A stretch of DNA of 64,000 nucleotides, taken from NCBI RefSeq assembly GCF_951801035.1, contig NZ_CATOKT010000003.1; one strand, 5' to 3'. This stretch comes from Adlercreutzia sp910585575 (GTDB lineage Bacteria > Actinomycetota > Coriobacteriia > Coriobacteriales > Eggerthellaceae). Both the position numbers and the translations under genes were made by a program. Below are positions 24,411-32,467 of this stretch, in pieces; within the stretch, counting starts at the first letter, position 1, and the number at the start of each line of letters is the position of its first letter. The notes beneath the pieces were generated by a model that was not told the origin of the DNA, did no database searches, and worked only from the letters and a program-made list of their open reading frames with translations.

Positions 24411-24572
24411 GTTCCGCCGTTGCTGACGCAACGACGGACCACTCGATGCTGCGGTTCCGACAGGCACCTGGCCTTGCACTTCAGGACTTTCCTTCGCGGC
24501 GCGAAGGCCGCTCAGCCGCCCTTCAGCACAATTCCAGGCACCTGTCGGACCCTCGCTGACTTCCTTGGGCGA
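24411..24572 (+). repeat. Structured intergenic repeat, copy C (between lysC and asd)
   Basis: The element begins right after the lysC stop. Stem 1 is interrupted by one mismatch (TCCG/CGGA plus CGTTGC/GCAACG). The box TCGATGCTGC has one change from the consensus. Stem 2 GGTTCCGACAGG/CCTGTCGGACCC (24453-24464 with 24541-24552) has one mismatch. CCTGG/CCAGG is kept. The apical part is replaced by a different hairpin region (CCTTCGC-GGC-GCGAAGG). The 3' box CTCGCTGACTTCCTTGGGCG is complete. It looks like a partly degraded or re-arranged family member. Confidence 0.82.
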
Positions 24573-24665
24573 ACCAGGGATAGTGGTGAAAAAGTGTTCA
24601 GAGAACTCGTCATACCCCTCCCGGCCGCCTCGGCGCTACGGGAATGATCTTGAAAGGACAACTCA

Positions 24666-25715
24666 ATGACTTGGACGAAAGAAATTCCCGCGAATCCCGT
24701 TGTGGCCGTGGCTGGTGCCACGGGCGCGGTAGGGCAGGAGTTTTTGCGTGTACTGCACGACGTTGACTTTCCGGCTTCCGAGGTTCGCGCCCTGGCCAGC
24801 GCCCGTTCTGCTGGTAAGAAGGTGGCGTTCGAGGGCTGCGGTCTGGTGCCCGCGGGTGAGCTGACCGTGCAGGAGATGACGCCGGAGTCCTTCGAGGGCG
24901 TGGATATCGCGCTGTTCTCGGCGGGCGCGGGTGTGTCCAAGGCCATGCGCGAGGCCGTGACGGCGGCTGGTGCCGTGATGATCGATAACTCCAGCGCCTT
25001 CCGCATGGACGAGGACGTGCCGCTGGTGGTTCCCGAGGTGAATCCGCAGGACGTGGCCTGGCACAACGGTGTTATCGCGAACCCGAACTGCTCCACCATC
25101 CAGATGGTGGTGGCCTTGAAGCCGCTGTACGACCTGTCGCCCATCACGCGCGTGGTGGTGTCCACCTACCAGGCCGCTTCCGGTGCCGGCGCCCCGGCCA
25201 TGGCCGAGCTGTACGACCAGACCCGCGAGTTTTTGGACGGCAAGCCCGAGGAAGAGCTGACCATCGAGGCCTTCGCCCATCGCATTGCCTTCAACACCAT
25301 TCCGCACATTGATGTGTTCCTGGAAGACGGCTCCACCAAGGAAGAGTGGAAGATGGTGGTGGAGACGAAGAAGATCATGGGCGATCCGAACATCCAGGTG
25401 GCGGCCACGTGCGTGCGCGTGCCCGTGCTGCGCTGCCATGGCGAGTCCATCAACGTGGAGTTTGCCGATGAGGTAACCGTGGAGCAGGCTCGTGCTGCCT
25501 TGGAAGCGGCCCCGGGCGTCGAGGTCATGGACGATACTGAGAACAAGGTGTACCCCATGCCCGGTCTGCTGGCCGGCACTGACGGCACCTTCGTGGGCCG
25601 TTTGCGTAAGGACCCCACGGTGGAGCACGGCATCGCGTTCTGGGATGTGGCCGATCAGATCCGCAAGGGCGCGGCGCTGAACGCCGTGCAGATTGCCCAG
25701 CTGCTGCTGCCGTAA
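24666..25715 (+). CDS. asd: Aspartate-semialdehyde dehydrogenase
   Basis: Reduces aspartyl phosphate from LysC to aspartate semialdehyde with NADPH. The 349-residue protein begins with a Rossmann motif VAVAGATGAVGQEFLRVL, has the catalytic Cys in VIANPNCSTIQMV, the conserved STYQAASGAGAPAM and the active-site His in RVPVLRCHGESINVEF. The ATG follows GAAAGGACAACTCA. It is read in the same direction as lysC and ends at a clear terminator. Confidence 0.96.
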   Translation: MTWTKEIPANPVVAVAGATGAVGQEFLRVLHDVDFPASEVRALASARSAGKKVAFEGCGLVPAGELTVQEMTPESFEGVDIALFSAGAGVSKAMREAVTAAGAVMIDNSSAFRMDEDVPLVVPEVNPQDVAWHNGVIANPNCSTIQMVVALKPLYDLSPITRVVVSTYQAASGAGAPAMAELYDQTREFLDGKPEEELTIEAFAHRIAFNTIPHIDVFLEDGSTKEEWKMVVETKKIMGDPNIQVAATCVRVPVLRCHGESINVEFADEVTVEQARAALEAAPGVEVMDDTENKVYPMPGLLAGTDGTFVGRLRKDPTVEHGIAFWDVADQIRKGAALNAVQIAQLLLP

Positions 25716-25746
25716 AGGCGAAGGCCAGCTAGAAGCTAGAGACGCG

Positions 25747-25774
25747 CGGGCGCTCCTTCGGGGGCGCCCGTTTT
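25747..25774 (+). terminator. Intrinsic terminator after asd
   Basis: CGGGCGCTCC (25747-25756) pairs with GGGGCGCCCG (25761-25770), including one G-T pair, around a stable TTCG tetraloop, followed by TTTT. Confidence 0.9.
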
Positions 25775-26053
25775 CGTTGGGGTGCTTGCCAAGTGTGTGC
25801 AGGGGTGTAGTGAGGGGTGCTTGGGTTGTCTTCTATCGCGCGAGTGCCCTTTGAAGCTGGGGCTGCTTTCGGAAGCTTTTTCGCGTTTCGTTAGCAGCCT
25901 CAAGCGATCTGAGCGGCTTGGGTTTACCTATGGTTCGTAAAACCCCAGGTGGAAAATTTCGCTTTTGCGAAAAGGGCGCTCTTTCCTTTGCGGCCCGCTC
26001 GGAAGAGGTTAACTAAACGCAGAAAAGTTGTCGAAAACGAAGCTCCGCCTTTT
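25775..26053. other. Gene-free spacer between asd and tlyA
   Basis: No supported gene. The spacer is locally AT-richer and contains weak hairpins, for example GGGTTT...AAACCC around 25920-25945 and TTCGC-TTTTG-CGAA near 25967. The genes on either side converge, so promoters are not expected. No U-tract terminator for the minus-strand gene was found. Confidence 0.5.
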
Positions 26054-26794
26054 TTATCGGTAGACCGCGCGCACGAGATATTCAACGTTGCCCTCGGCGC
26101 CGGTGATAGGGGATTCGACAGTGCCCGTTACTGAGAAGCCGGTGGCACCCAAGGCTTCGCGCACTTCTTCCACGGTGCGCAGCCGCACAGCCTCGTCGCG
26201 CACAATGCCGCGGTCAGTTTCGTCGTGGGCCGACTCGAACTGCGGCTTTACCAGGCCGATGAACACGGTTCCAGGCTGGCTGAAGCGCGGGAACAGGGGA
26301 GCGAGGCCGGCTAAGCCGATAAAGGACACGTCGATGACGATAAGGTCGAAGGGCGCGCCGAGGGCGGCGGGGTCGGCCTCTTTGATGTTGGTGCGCTCGA
26401 ATACGGCCACGCGCGAATCTTGTCGCAGCTTCCACGCCAACTGCCCGTAGTTCACGTCCAGGGCTGCCACTCGTGCCGCGCCCGCTTGCAGGAGGCAATC
26501 AGTGAACCCGCCCGTGGATGAGCCAATGTCCAGGCAATTCATACCTGCGACCGACTGTCCGAACGCGTCGAGCGCCCCTTGTAGCTTATGGCCGCCGCGC
26601 GAGACGAACTGCTTGCGTCCGCGTAGGAAGATGTCGGCCTCGGGGGAAACTGTCACAGCGGCGCTGGTCACGTACGCGTCGTCAACGCGCACCTCGCGCG
26701 CCATCACGGCGCGCAGCACGTCGCCGGTGCTGGCGAAATCGCCGCGTGCAACGAGCAGTTCGTCCAAGCGTATCTTTTTTGGCTTCTTTGACAT
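26054..26794 (-). CDS. tlyA: TlyA-family rRNA (cytidine-2'-O)-methyltransferase
   Basis: A 246-residue protein with an N-terminal S4 RNA-binding domain (IRLDELLVARGDFAS) followed by an RrmJ/FtsJ-type methyltransferase: SRGGHKLQGALDAFG, SAM-binding CLDIGSSTGGFTDCLLQ, and catalytic DVSFIGLAGL and KPQFE motifs. Mycobacterial TlyA methylates 16S and 23S rRNA and thereby confers capreomycin sensitivity; the old name hemolysin A is historical. It is read alone, downstream of tatD with a 152-base gap. Confidence 0.93.
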   Translation of the reverse strand: MSKKPKKIRLDELLVARGDFASTGDVLRAVMAREVRVDDAYVTSAAVTVSPEADIFLRGRKQFVSRGGHKLQGALDAFGQSVAGMNCLDIGSSTGGFTDCLLQAGAARVAALDVNYGQLAWKLRQDSRVAVFERTNIKEADPAALGAPFDLIVIDVSFIGLAGLAPLFPRFSQPGTVFIGLVKPQFESAHDETDRGIVRDEAVRLRTVEEVREALGATGFSVTGTVESPITGAEGNVEYLVRAVYR

Positions 26795-26838
26795 GAGTTT
26801 ATTATCGCTGAGGTTTGCTAAGAAGAAGGTTTGGATCT

Positions 26839-26919
26839 GAAACTCCGACTGAAAAGTGGCACGAATGCCAGAAACTCCGACGAGAAAATGGCAGATTGGT
26901 CGTTAAGCGTCGGAGGTTT
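26839..26919 (+). repeat. 32-nt tandem repeat with inverted partner (possible IS-end remnant)
   Basis: GAAACTCCGAC occurs at 26839-26849 and again at 26871-26881, each followed by an AAAA(G)TGGCA block, so the period is 32. A reversed copy, CGTCGGAGGTTT, lies at 26907-26918. Arrays of short repeats of this type, ending in variants of AAAAnTGGCA, resemble the multi-repeat ends of IS21-family elements. No transposase gene is near, so if correct this is a remnant. Confidence 0.5.
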
Positions 26920-26946
26920 TGGGGTGGTGTCGTGCTGTCGCTGCGC

Positions 26947-27867
26947 CTAGGAAGTAGAGTCTGCCGGTGTCAAGAGTGCTTCGCTGGTGGCGGCCAGTCG
27001 CTGGGCGAGGGTGGTGGGGTCCACGTCCTTCAGCTGGGCGATACCGGCGAGGGCGTTGCGCAGTTCTGCTTCCCAGATTTCGGCGGGAAGGGGTTCGCCA
27101 GCGCGGGCGGGCATGTCGGTTTCCAGCAGCAGGCGATCGAAGGGGATCTGCCGTGCGTACTCGCGCCCGCGACGCGAGGCCAGCATGCGGGGACCGACCG
27201 AGAAGAAACAGCCGGCACGCAGGGCACGTTGCAAATCGTCGGAGCTGCCGGAGAACCAGTGGAAGATCACCTGATGACGGACGAGCGTGCCCGCAGCCTG
27301 CAAGGCGTCCAGAACGTCGCCCGCAGCGTTCACCGCATGGATAGAAAGCAGCTTGGGAAGGGGGGTATTGGCAGAGACGGTCGCTTTGCTGGCGGCCGTC
27401 CTATTGCCGGCCGCAGTGGTGGCGAGTGCGGTGGAGGGGGTGGTCTCATCACTGGCGACGAAGGCATAAAGCGCGGTGAGGTCGGTTGCAACCTCGTCGC
27501 AAGCAGCCAATATGCGCTCGAACGCCGCAAGCTGTCGCGCACGCGATTCTCCTGTGTCGCGCGCTCCCGCAAAGTCCAGCCCGATCTCGCCGATAAAGCG
27601 CGCGCCCGGCGCCAGCGCGCAGAACGTTGTCAGCTGCGCCTCGTCGATGCGGCCGTCGGCGATCCACCAGGGATGCGCCCCTAGAGCCAACCGCATCGAG
27701 GAGGCCGTGGCCAGCTGGGGCGTCAGTGCTTCGTACTCAGCCGGCGTCACCGTGCAAGAAAGCCCCCCGATGCCCCGTGCTGCCGCTTCCGCGGCCGTGC
27801 GCGCAGGGTCGGGCGTGAATCCCAGGTGACAGTGCATGTCATAAAGCGTTTCCATGCCGGTAAGCAT
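26947..27867 (-). CDS. TatD-family metal-dependent hydrolase
   Basis: A TIM-barrel hydrolase of about 300 residues. The metal-binding start is DMHCHLGF, followed by LGAHPWW, FIGEIGLDFAG, a central IHAVNAAGDVLDAL in place of the usual IH.R.A, HWFSGSSDD and LLLETDMPA with the final Asp. Family members are 3'-5' DNases or D-aminoacyl-tRNA editing-like enzymes. An Ala/Thr/Ser-rich insertion of roughly 30 residues lies between the second and third motifs. Two starts are possible, 27867 and 27855; the second gives METLYDMHCH directly but neither has a strong ribosome-binding site. Confidence 0.82.
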   Translation of the reverse strand: MLTGMETLYDMHCHLGFTPDPARTAAEAAARGIGGLSCTVTPAEYEALTPQLATASSMRLALGAHPWWIADGRIDEAQLTTFCALAPGARFIGEIGLDFAGARDTGESRARQLAAFERILAACDEVATDLTALYAFVASDETTPSTALATTAAGNRTAASKATVSANTPLPKLLSIHAVNAAGDVLDALQAAGTLVRHQVIFHWFSGSSDDLQRALRAGCFFSVGPRMLASRRGREYARQIPFDRLLLETDMPARAGEPLPAEIWEAELRNALAGIAQLKDVDPTTLAQRLAATSEALLTPADSTS

Positions 27868-28028
27868 AGCAGAAGGCCGACGACGCTGGTGAGCTTGTAT
27901 AGGTTCTGTCGTTGTTCGAAGAAGTGTTTAGGGCTGCTCCAGAAGAAGGAGGGAGAGGGCTTCATTATTGGTGTCGACAAAGAGGGCAAATCTTAGCCAG
28001 CAGCTAATGAACGACTGACGGTGCCTCG

Positions 28029-28244
28029 CTAGAATGGGATCAGTTTCGAAACGCAGACATCCAGGGCATCGGCAATGCGACCCAAGTCATCGAGCCCCAC
28101 GCTCACGCGCCCGGATTCGATGCGCCAAATATGAGACTTGCTGCTGCCAATCATCAGCGCAAGTTTATGCTGGGAGAGCCCTTGCTCTTCCCGCCTCGTC
28201 CTGATCGCCGAACCAAGGGCGATACGTTTCTCGTCTGCATTCAT
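28029..28244 (-). CDS. XRE-family transcriptional regulator
   Basis: A 71-residue Cro/C1-type helix-turn-helix protein with nothing but the DNA-binding domain: ALGSAIRTRREEQGLS, then QHKLALMIGSSKSHIWRIE as the helix-turn-helix, and LDDLGRIADALDV. It is transcribed away from the accessory operon that starts at 28374, and the 24-bp palindrome in between is its probable operator. Such small solitary regulators commonly repress the neighbouring accessory genes and themselves. Confidence 0.9.
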   Translation of the reverse strand: MNADEKRIALGSAIRTRREEQGLSQHKLALMIGSSKSHIWRIESGRVSVGLDDLGRIADALDVCVSKLIPF

Positions 28245-28273
28245 GCCCTAAGCCTATGCGGTATACTTACAAA

Positions 28274-28297
28274 GTTGGCTTCATATATGAAGCCAAC
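28274..28297. promoter_or_regulatory. Perfect 24-bp palindromic operator between divergent genes
   Basis: Half-site GTTGGCTTCATA followed immediately by its exact reverse complement. It lies 30 bases from the XRE start and 77 from the first operon gene. A perfect palindrome of this length in an intergenic region next to a helix-turn-helix gene is strong evidence for a dimer-binding site. It could instead fold as an RNA hairpin, but no U-tract follows. Confidence 0.8.
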
Positions 28298-28373
28298 AGG
28301 GAAGAGGCGAGGTACGACATTGATCCCGCGAATGTGAGAAGGGCCTGAGCTAATCGCTTCGTTAAGGAGTATC

Positions 28374-29624
28374 GTGAAATATCTGGTTAGAGTTTTAGCT
28401 ATTGCCTTCACCTTAGCTCTCGTGCTGCCATCTTTTGCGTTTGGAGACGAAGAAGCCTACTACTTCGATAAAGTTTATAACGCGGGGCTGGATACGGGCT
28501 ATTCGGAAACGAATCTCATAGAGGAAGGCGATCCGCATTTCGGGTGGAAGATAGGGACGTTTAAGGTGTCCGGGTTTACCCAGGTCGCGGATAGCTCGGA
28601 TGGGTCCAAAGTGTTTCTAAAGACGGTTGGCGACACGGTCGTCCTCTCGTTCACTTTAAGTGAGAATATCGATGCTCTTAATGGGAACGGACAGCTCTCG
28701 GTCAATAGCGATTCGGGTGGATTTGACCAATTGATGGGTATTTCCAAGACCGAGCTGGGGAGAGGTGCTCTTTTTGTTCGATACACGGATTACCAGAACG
28801 CAACACACGCGCCCGAGGTTTATGTCGACTATTTTGAGGGCATTGAAGTTGGTGCAACCACCGAAGTCCAGCTCTGTGAAGAGGGCGACTATGAGGTGGT
28901 TCTTGACTACGAATTGTGCAATGACGTTCGCAAGGTTGGACCTATTTCTATTTTCCCTGAGTACTCTGACTACTCCATACGTTTCAATTTTTCCGTCCGC
29001 AACGGCAACTGCATGATCTTCCCACTTGATGCCCAAACGGGATCAGAATTGACCAATGAATCTTATGCGCCCAATGGCTTCAAGCTCGATCTTGCAAATT
29101 CTCGCTTCTTGGATATCAATGTCAAGAGGGATGTTGTGGCCGATGGATCGGGCCGCTTGGTCGAAGATACGCGTTTTAATGGACCAGCCTGTGATGGGGA
29201 TGTTTACTCAGACGAGGGTATTTATACGCTAACTGCTATGAACAAGGATACCGGGCAATCTACCGTTAAGGTGATTTACGTGGGCGATAACCCCACGCTG
29301 AAAACTTATGCGGAAGAGGGCAAGTCCGTTGAGGAAATGAATGCGCTCATAGATTCCGATGAGCTTTGTTCGGACGAAGCGACTCCCGTCGAGGAGGGTG
29401 GCTCTGTGCATGAAGCTGGGAGCGGCAAAGACTTGGATACGCTTGGCCGTGAAGGAGCGATTGTCGTAGTGGCGGTTATCGCCGCAAGTGCAGTGGCACT
29501 ATTTGTTGTATTCGCTATTCGACGAAAGAAAAAACTTGCTTTCAAACGAGCGGAGTTGTTGTCCGTGGATGTTTATGACGTCGACCCGCACAAAGGTGAT
29601 GACCGAGGGGGCTCCGATGCGTAA
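28374..29624 (+). CDS. Exported, membrane-anchored protein of unknown function (accessory operon gene 1)
   Basis: A 416-residue protein starting at GTG after AAGGAG. Residues 1-24 form a signal peptide ending in SFAFGDEE. The next ~340 residues are acidic and look beta-rich, without a family I recognise. A single membrane span (GAIVVVAVIAASAVALFVVF) followed by RRKKK lies near residues 363-390, leaving a short cytoplasmic tail. The bulk is therefore outside the cell, held by its C-terminus. Codon use is clearly AT-richer than in surrounding housekeeping genes. The next gene overlaps by eight bases, so they are made together. Confidence 0.75.
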   Translation: MKYLVRVLAIAFTLALVLPSFAFGDEEAYYFDKVYNAGLDTGYSETNLIEEGDPHFGWKIGTFKVSGFTQVADSSDGSKVFLKTVGDTVVLSFTLSENIDALNGNGQLSVNSDSGGFDQLMGISKTELGRGALFVRYTDYQNATHAPEVYVDYFEGIEVGATTEVQLCEEGDYEVVLDYELCNDVRKVGPISIFPEYSDYSIRFNFSVRNGNCMIFPLDAQTGSELTNESYAPNGFKLDLANSRFLDINVKRDVVADGSGRLVEDTRFNGPACDGDVYSDEGIYTLTAMNKDTGQSTVKVIYVGDNPTLKTYAEEGKSVEEMNALIDSDELCSDEATPVEEGGSVHEAGSGKDLDTLGREGAIVVVAVIAASAVALFVVFAIRRKKKLAFKRAELLSVDVYDVDPHKGDDRGGSDA

Positions 29625-30792
29625 AGCTTTTCTTGCTGCATTCCTCTGTGTATGCCTTGCTTTGTTGGGATGTGGTCGTTCTGAGCTTGACAACGTATCG
29701 GTTGAGAGGGAGTCGGCTGACTCTTCAGAGCAGGCGCAGTACGCCGCTCTCGATGACGAGCGTCTTCTTGGAGACATCGAGACGGCAGCCTATGAGTCGA
29801 TTGTGGAAGAGCTGTCTGACAAGGGTTATTTGGTTGAAGATGTCCAGGCGGCGTATCTTTCGAAAGAATATATCGAAGAACTCGCTTTCAACTCGAAGGA
29901 GAATGTCTTTTTCGGATACACGTTAGCTGAGATCGATGAGCTATTCACTGGTCAGCGATATGTATTCTATCCTGGAGAAGATGGCCAGACCGAGGTGAAG
30001 GCGTTCGAGGCGTACGATGGCACATATCATAAAGCGATACGGGATGTGGCTATCGGTACGGGTGTTGTTCTCGTCTGTGTTACTGTTTCGGTTGCCGCTT
30101 CCGCGATTTCCGCACCGGTTGCGTCAACCGTAAGTATCATTTTCGCAGCATCCGCCAAAGCTTCAGCAGTGGGGGCGTTGACGGGTGCGGCTTTCGGCAG
30201 CGCATGTTCGGGGATCCTCGCGGCAATCGAGACGGGCGATTCTGAGCAAGCTCTGAAGGCCTTTGCATCTGGAGCGGCTGATGGATATAAGTGGGGTGCG
30301 ATTTCTGGTGCCGCAATTGGCGGAGTGGGAGAGGCTATTCAGTTTAAGCGCGCGGTGGATAGCGGTCTCAGCTTGAATCAGGCTGTAATCCAGCGCAAAT
30401 CAAAATATCCTGTTGAAGTAGTTAAGTCGATTCGCAATGCCGACGAATACTCCATTTACGAGAAAGCTAATCTTGTCCCTGAAGAGATCAACGGGAAATC
30501 AGCTCTTGTTCGTAAAATTGACCTCAAATACGTCGATTCCGATGGGCGGACAAATTTGGAGCGTATGCAGATGGGCAAACCGCCCCTCGATTCCAATGGC
30601 GTCGCATACGAGGTTCACCATATTGGGCAAAAAGATGATTCTCCGCTTGCGATTCTAACGCAGGCAGAACATCGCTCGGCGGGGAACAATAAAATCCTGC
30701 ATCCTAATCGAGAACTGAGTGAGATAAATCGCACCGCTTTCGAAAAAACCAAAAAGGAATTTTGGAAAGAGATGGCGTCGAGTGCTTTTTAA
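29617..30792 (+). CDS. Lipoprotein with C-terminal LHH-type (HNH/EndoVII) nuclease domain, putative toxin
   Basis: A 391-residue protein. A lipobox LLGC (Cys near residue 19) follows a hydrophobic signal. Residues ~140-220 are a hydrophobic Gly/Ala-rich segment (VSVAASAISAPVASTVSIIF and later GAISGAAIGGVGE) like the membrane-active or linker parts of polymorphic toxins. The C-terminal ~90 residues contain YEVHHIGQ (near 331) and LTQAEHRS (near 348), then ILHP: the pattern of the LHH nuclease family of the HNH/EndoVII superfamily. The chosen ATG has GAGGGGG upstream and overlaps the previous stop as ATGCGTAA. A cell-surface nuclease toxin is inference; no immunity protein is recognisable. Confidence 0.75.
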   Translation: MRKAFLAAFLCVCLALLGCGRSELDNVSVERESADSSEQAQYAALDDERLLGDIETAAYESIVEELSDKGYLVEDVQAAYLSKEYIEELAFNSKENVFFGYTLAEIDELFTGQRYVFYPGEDGQTEVKAFEAYDGTYHKAIRDVAIGTGVVLVCVTVSVAASAISAPVASTVSIIFAASAKASAVGALTGAAFGSACSGILAAIETGDSEQALKAFASGAADGYKWGAISGAAIGGVGEAIQFKRAVDSGLSLNQAVIQRKSKYPVEVVKSIRNADEYSIYEKANLVPEEINGKSALVRKIDLKYVDSDGRTNLERMQMGKPPLDSNGVAYEVHHIGQKDDSPLAILTQAEHRSAGNNKILHPNRELSEINRTAFEKTKKEFWKEMASSAF

Positions 30793-30872
30793 GGGTGCTC
30801 GACGCCATAGCGGTCAATGGGTGTTAGTAATGGCTTTCGGAACTCAGGATCGTCCGTGACGAAAGGTGACAT

Positions 30873-31667
30873 ATGAGCGATTCCGTTCAATTAAATTGGT
30901 CGTCTCTTTTGCAGCTTGTTTCTCTCTGTTCGCAGTTTAAGGAACAGAGAGAAAAGGGCGAAAAGGTTGATTTGCACGACGCAGCTCACAAAGTAGGAGC
31001 GGCTTTCGGTATTGAAGACATCGATAAAGCGGCTGTTCAAAAAGTACAAACGGTAATGGAGTCGGGGTTTGCTCAGGGTGTTGACGAGGCGAGCGCCAAG
31101 GCGCTCGCGTCGCTGTTCGCCTCATCAGCGAAACCGGTAATGACGTTGGTCGTGGGTTTTGCGAAAGGAGACAAGCAGCCGGTCGATTTTGTCGCAGGTC
31201 TCAATAAGATATGCTTCGGTAAAGTTGAGGAAATGCAATCGCTTCTCCAAAATGGCCTTGGCGTGCCCGATGAAACGGCCAACTTTCTTGCGGGCAAGCT
31301 TGGCCCCTACCTCGTATCGGTCTATGCTTTCGCCGCTGCGTACAACATATATCAACAGGCGGCGCAAGATGCTGCCCTTGCGCGGGAGCATCGTTTTGAA
31401 ATAGAGCGGCTGACGGCTGAGTCCATCCGCCAGCTTAAGCAGCAGCGAGCTGAGATGGAACAAATGGTTGATGGGTATCTCCTTAATCGCCTGCTGCCCT
31501 TTGCTGAGGGAATGGCGGCAATGGATCAGGCTGTTTTGGACGGGGACGACAATCGTTTCATTGAGACCAATGCCGAACTCTGGCAGTTGTTTGGCCGCGA
31601 TGCGCAATATAAGAGCGCCGACGAGTTTGAGACTTTGATGCTCTCCGAAGAGACGTTCAGGCTTTAG
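30873..31667 (+). CDS. Helical protein of unknown function (accessory operon gene 3)
   Basis: A 264-residue protein, predicted almost entirely alpha-helical from its sequence. A moderately hydrophobic middle (FASSAKPVMTLVVGFAKG and later LAGKLGPYLVSVYAFAAAY) is followed by a charged coiled-coil-like stretch around residues 170-205 (FEIERLTAESIRQLKQQRAE). No signal peptide. I do not recognise a family. It starts 80 bases after the nuclease-lipoprotein gene, with GAAAGG before the ATG, and is followed 12 bases later by the TerB-like gene. An immunity role is possible from position only. Confidence 0.7.
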   Translation: MSDSVQLNWSSLLQLVSLCSQFKEQREKGEKVDLHDAAHKVGAAFGIEDIDKAAVQKVQTVMESGFAQGVDEASAKALASLFASSAKPVMTLVVGFAKGDKQPVDFVAGLNKICFGKVEEMQSLLQNGLGVPDETANFLAGKLGPYLVSVYAFAAAYNIYQQAAQDAALAREHRFEIERLTAESIRQLKQQRAEMEQMVDGYLLNRLLPFAEGMAAMDQAVLDGDDNRFIETNAELWQLFGRDAQYKSADEFETLMLSEETFRL

Positions 31668-31679
31668 AAAGGACGACCG

Positions 31680-32456
31680 ATGGCTTTTCTCAAGGGATTT
31701 GATTTGGATAAGCTTAGAGAAGGCATGGAATCTGGCGTCAAGATGGCGCAAGGTGGACTCGATGCGGGTTTGAAGGCTGCTCAAGAGGGGATTGCTAACT
31801 TTAAAGTTGAGGATGCGGTTCAAGGAGCACGAGAAACAGTCGAGGCAGGCGTTTCAACGATCGGTGGTGCTGTTGGCTCGCTCATTCCAAAAGCTTCTGA
31901 GGAAGAGCCCGACAGCTCTTCGAGCTGTCGAGAATTTGTCGCGTTGCTCTGGTACTTGGCCAATGTCGATGGCGTTGTGTCTGACCAGGAGCGGGAAACG
32001 CTCAATCAGCTCGCGGGGAGTCTCGACGACACCTATGCCAGTTACGCTGAGGCTTTGGAAAAGGAGTGCTCCGCGGCTTTTTCGTCGGCTGTCAGCGAGT
32101 TCGGGCCTCAGGCAGCTGCTAAGGTCGAAGCCCAGAAGATCATCGAATCGCTCGATTTAGCGCCCATGGAGGCCAAGCTCATGTGCTGGAACCTTCTGGC
32201 TCTCGCCAATGCCGACGGCCTCGACGAAAACGAGCTGGACTATATTCGCTTCGTAAGCGAAAGGGCGGGAGTTCCCCGTGCGGCGTTCGAGGAGCTGCGT
32301 AATTACAGTGATGCTGTGGTGGAGATTGGAAAAGCCCGCGAAAGCCTCAAGGCGAGCGGTCGTCCCTATAGCGAAGTCGAGCCGCTTGTGAGCGAGTATG
32401 CAGAGCGCGAGCGCATTGTGCTCGATTCCGCTCAGGCGCTCATTTCGGATCGATAG
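31680..32456 (+). CDS. TerB-like domain protein (accessory operon gene 4)
   Basis: A 258-residue protein. The first ~70 residues are amphipathic and repetitive (LKAAQEGIANFK-like helices). Then come two TerB-type repeats, LLWYLANVDGVVSDQE (near 90-105) and LLALANADGLDENELD (near 172-187), each ending in an acidic loop of the kind that binds metal in TerB. TerB domains occur in tellurite and stress operons and in several membrane-associated phage-defence or chemical-stress systems. It overlaps neither neighbour but is only 11-12 bases from both. Confidence 0.75.
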   Translation: MAFLKGFDLDKLREGMESGVKMAQGGLDAGLKAAQEGIANFKVEDAVQGARETVEAGVSTIGGAVGSLIPKASEEEPDSSSSCREFVALLWYLANVDGVVSDQERETLNQLAGSLDDTYASYAEALEKECSAAFSSAVSEFGPQAAAKVEAQKIIESLDLAPMEAKLMCWNLLALANADGLDENELDYIRFVSERAGVPRAAFEELRNYSDAVVEIGKARESLKASGRPYSEVEPLVSEYAERERIVLDSAQALISDR

Positions 32457-32467
32457 GGGGAAGCGCA

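Noticed and set aside
22907..24442. A 511-codon minus-strand open frame over lysC
   Set aside because: Antisense shadow of aspartate kinase, as with similar frames over prs/pth, the ABC-F gene and pcrA.
26839..26919. CRISPR array
   Set aside because: Only two direct units with an inverted third, a spacer pattern unlike CRISPR, and no cas genes.
27868..28028. Possible gene between tatD and the XRE regulator
   Set aside because: No open frame with a start signal in this short spacer.
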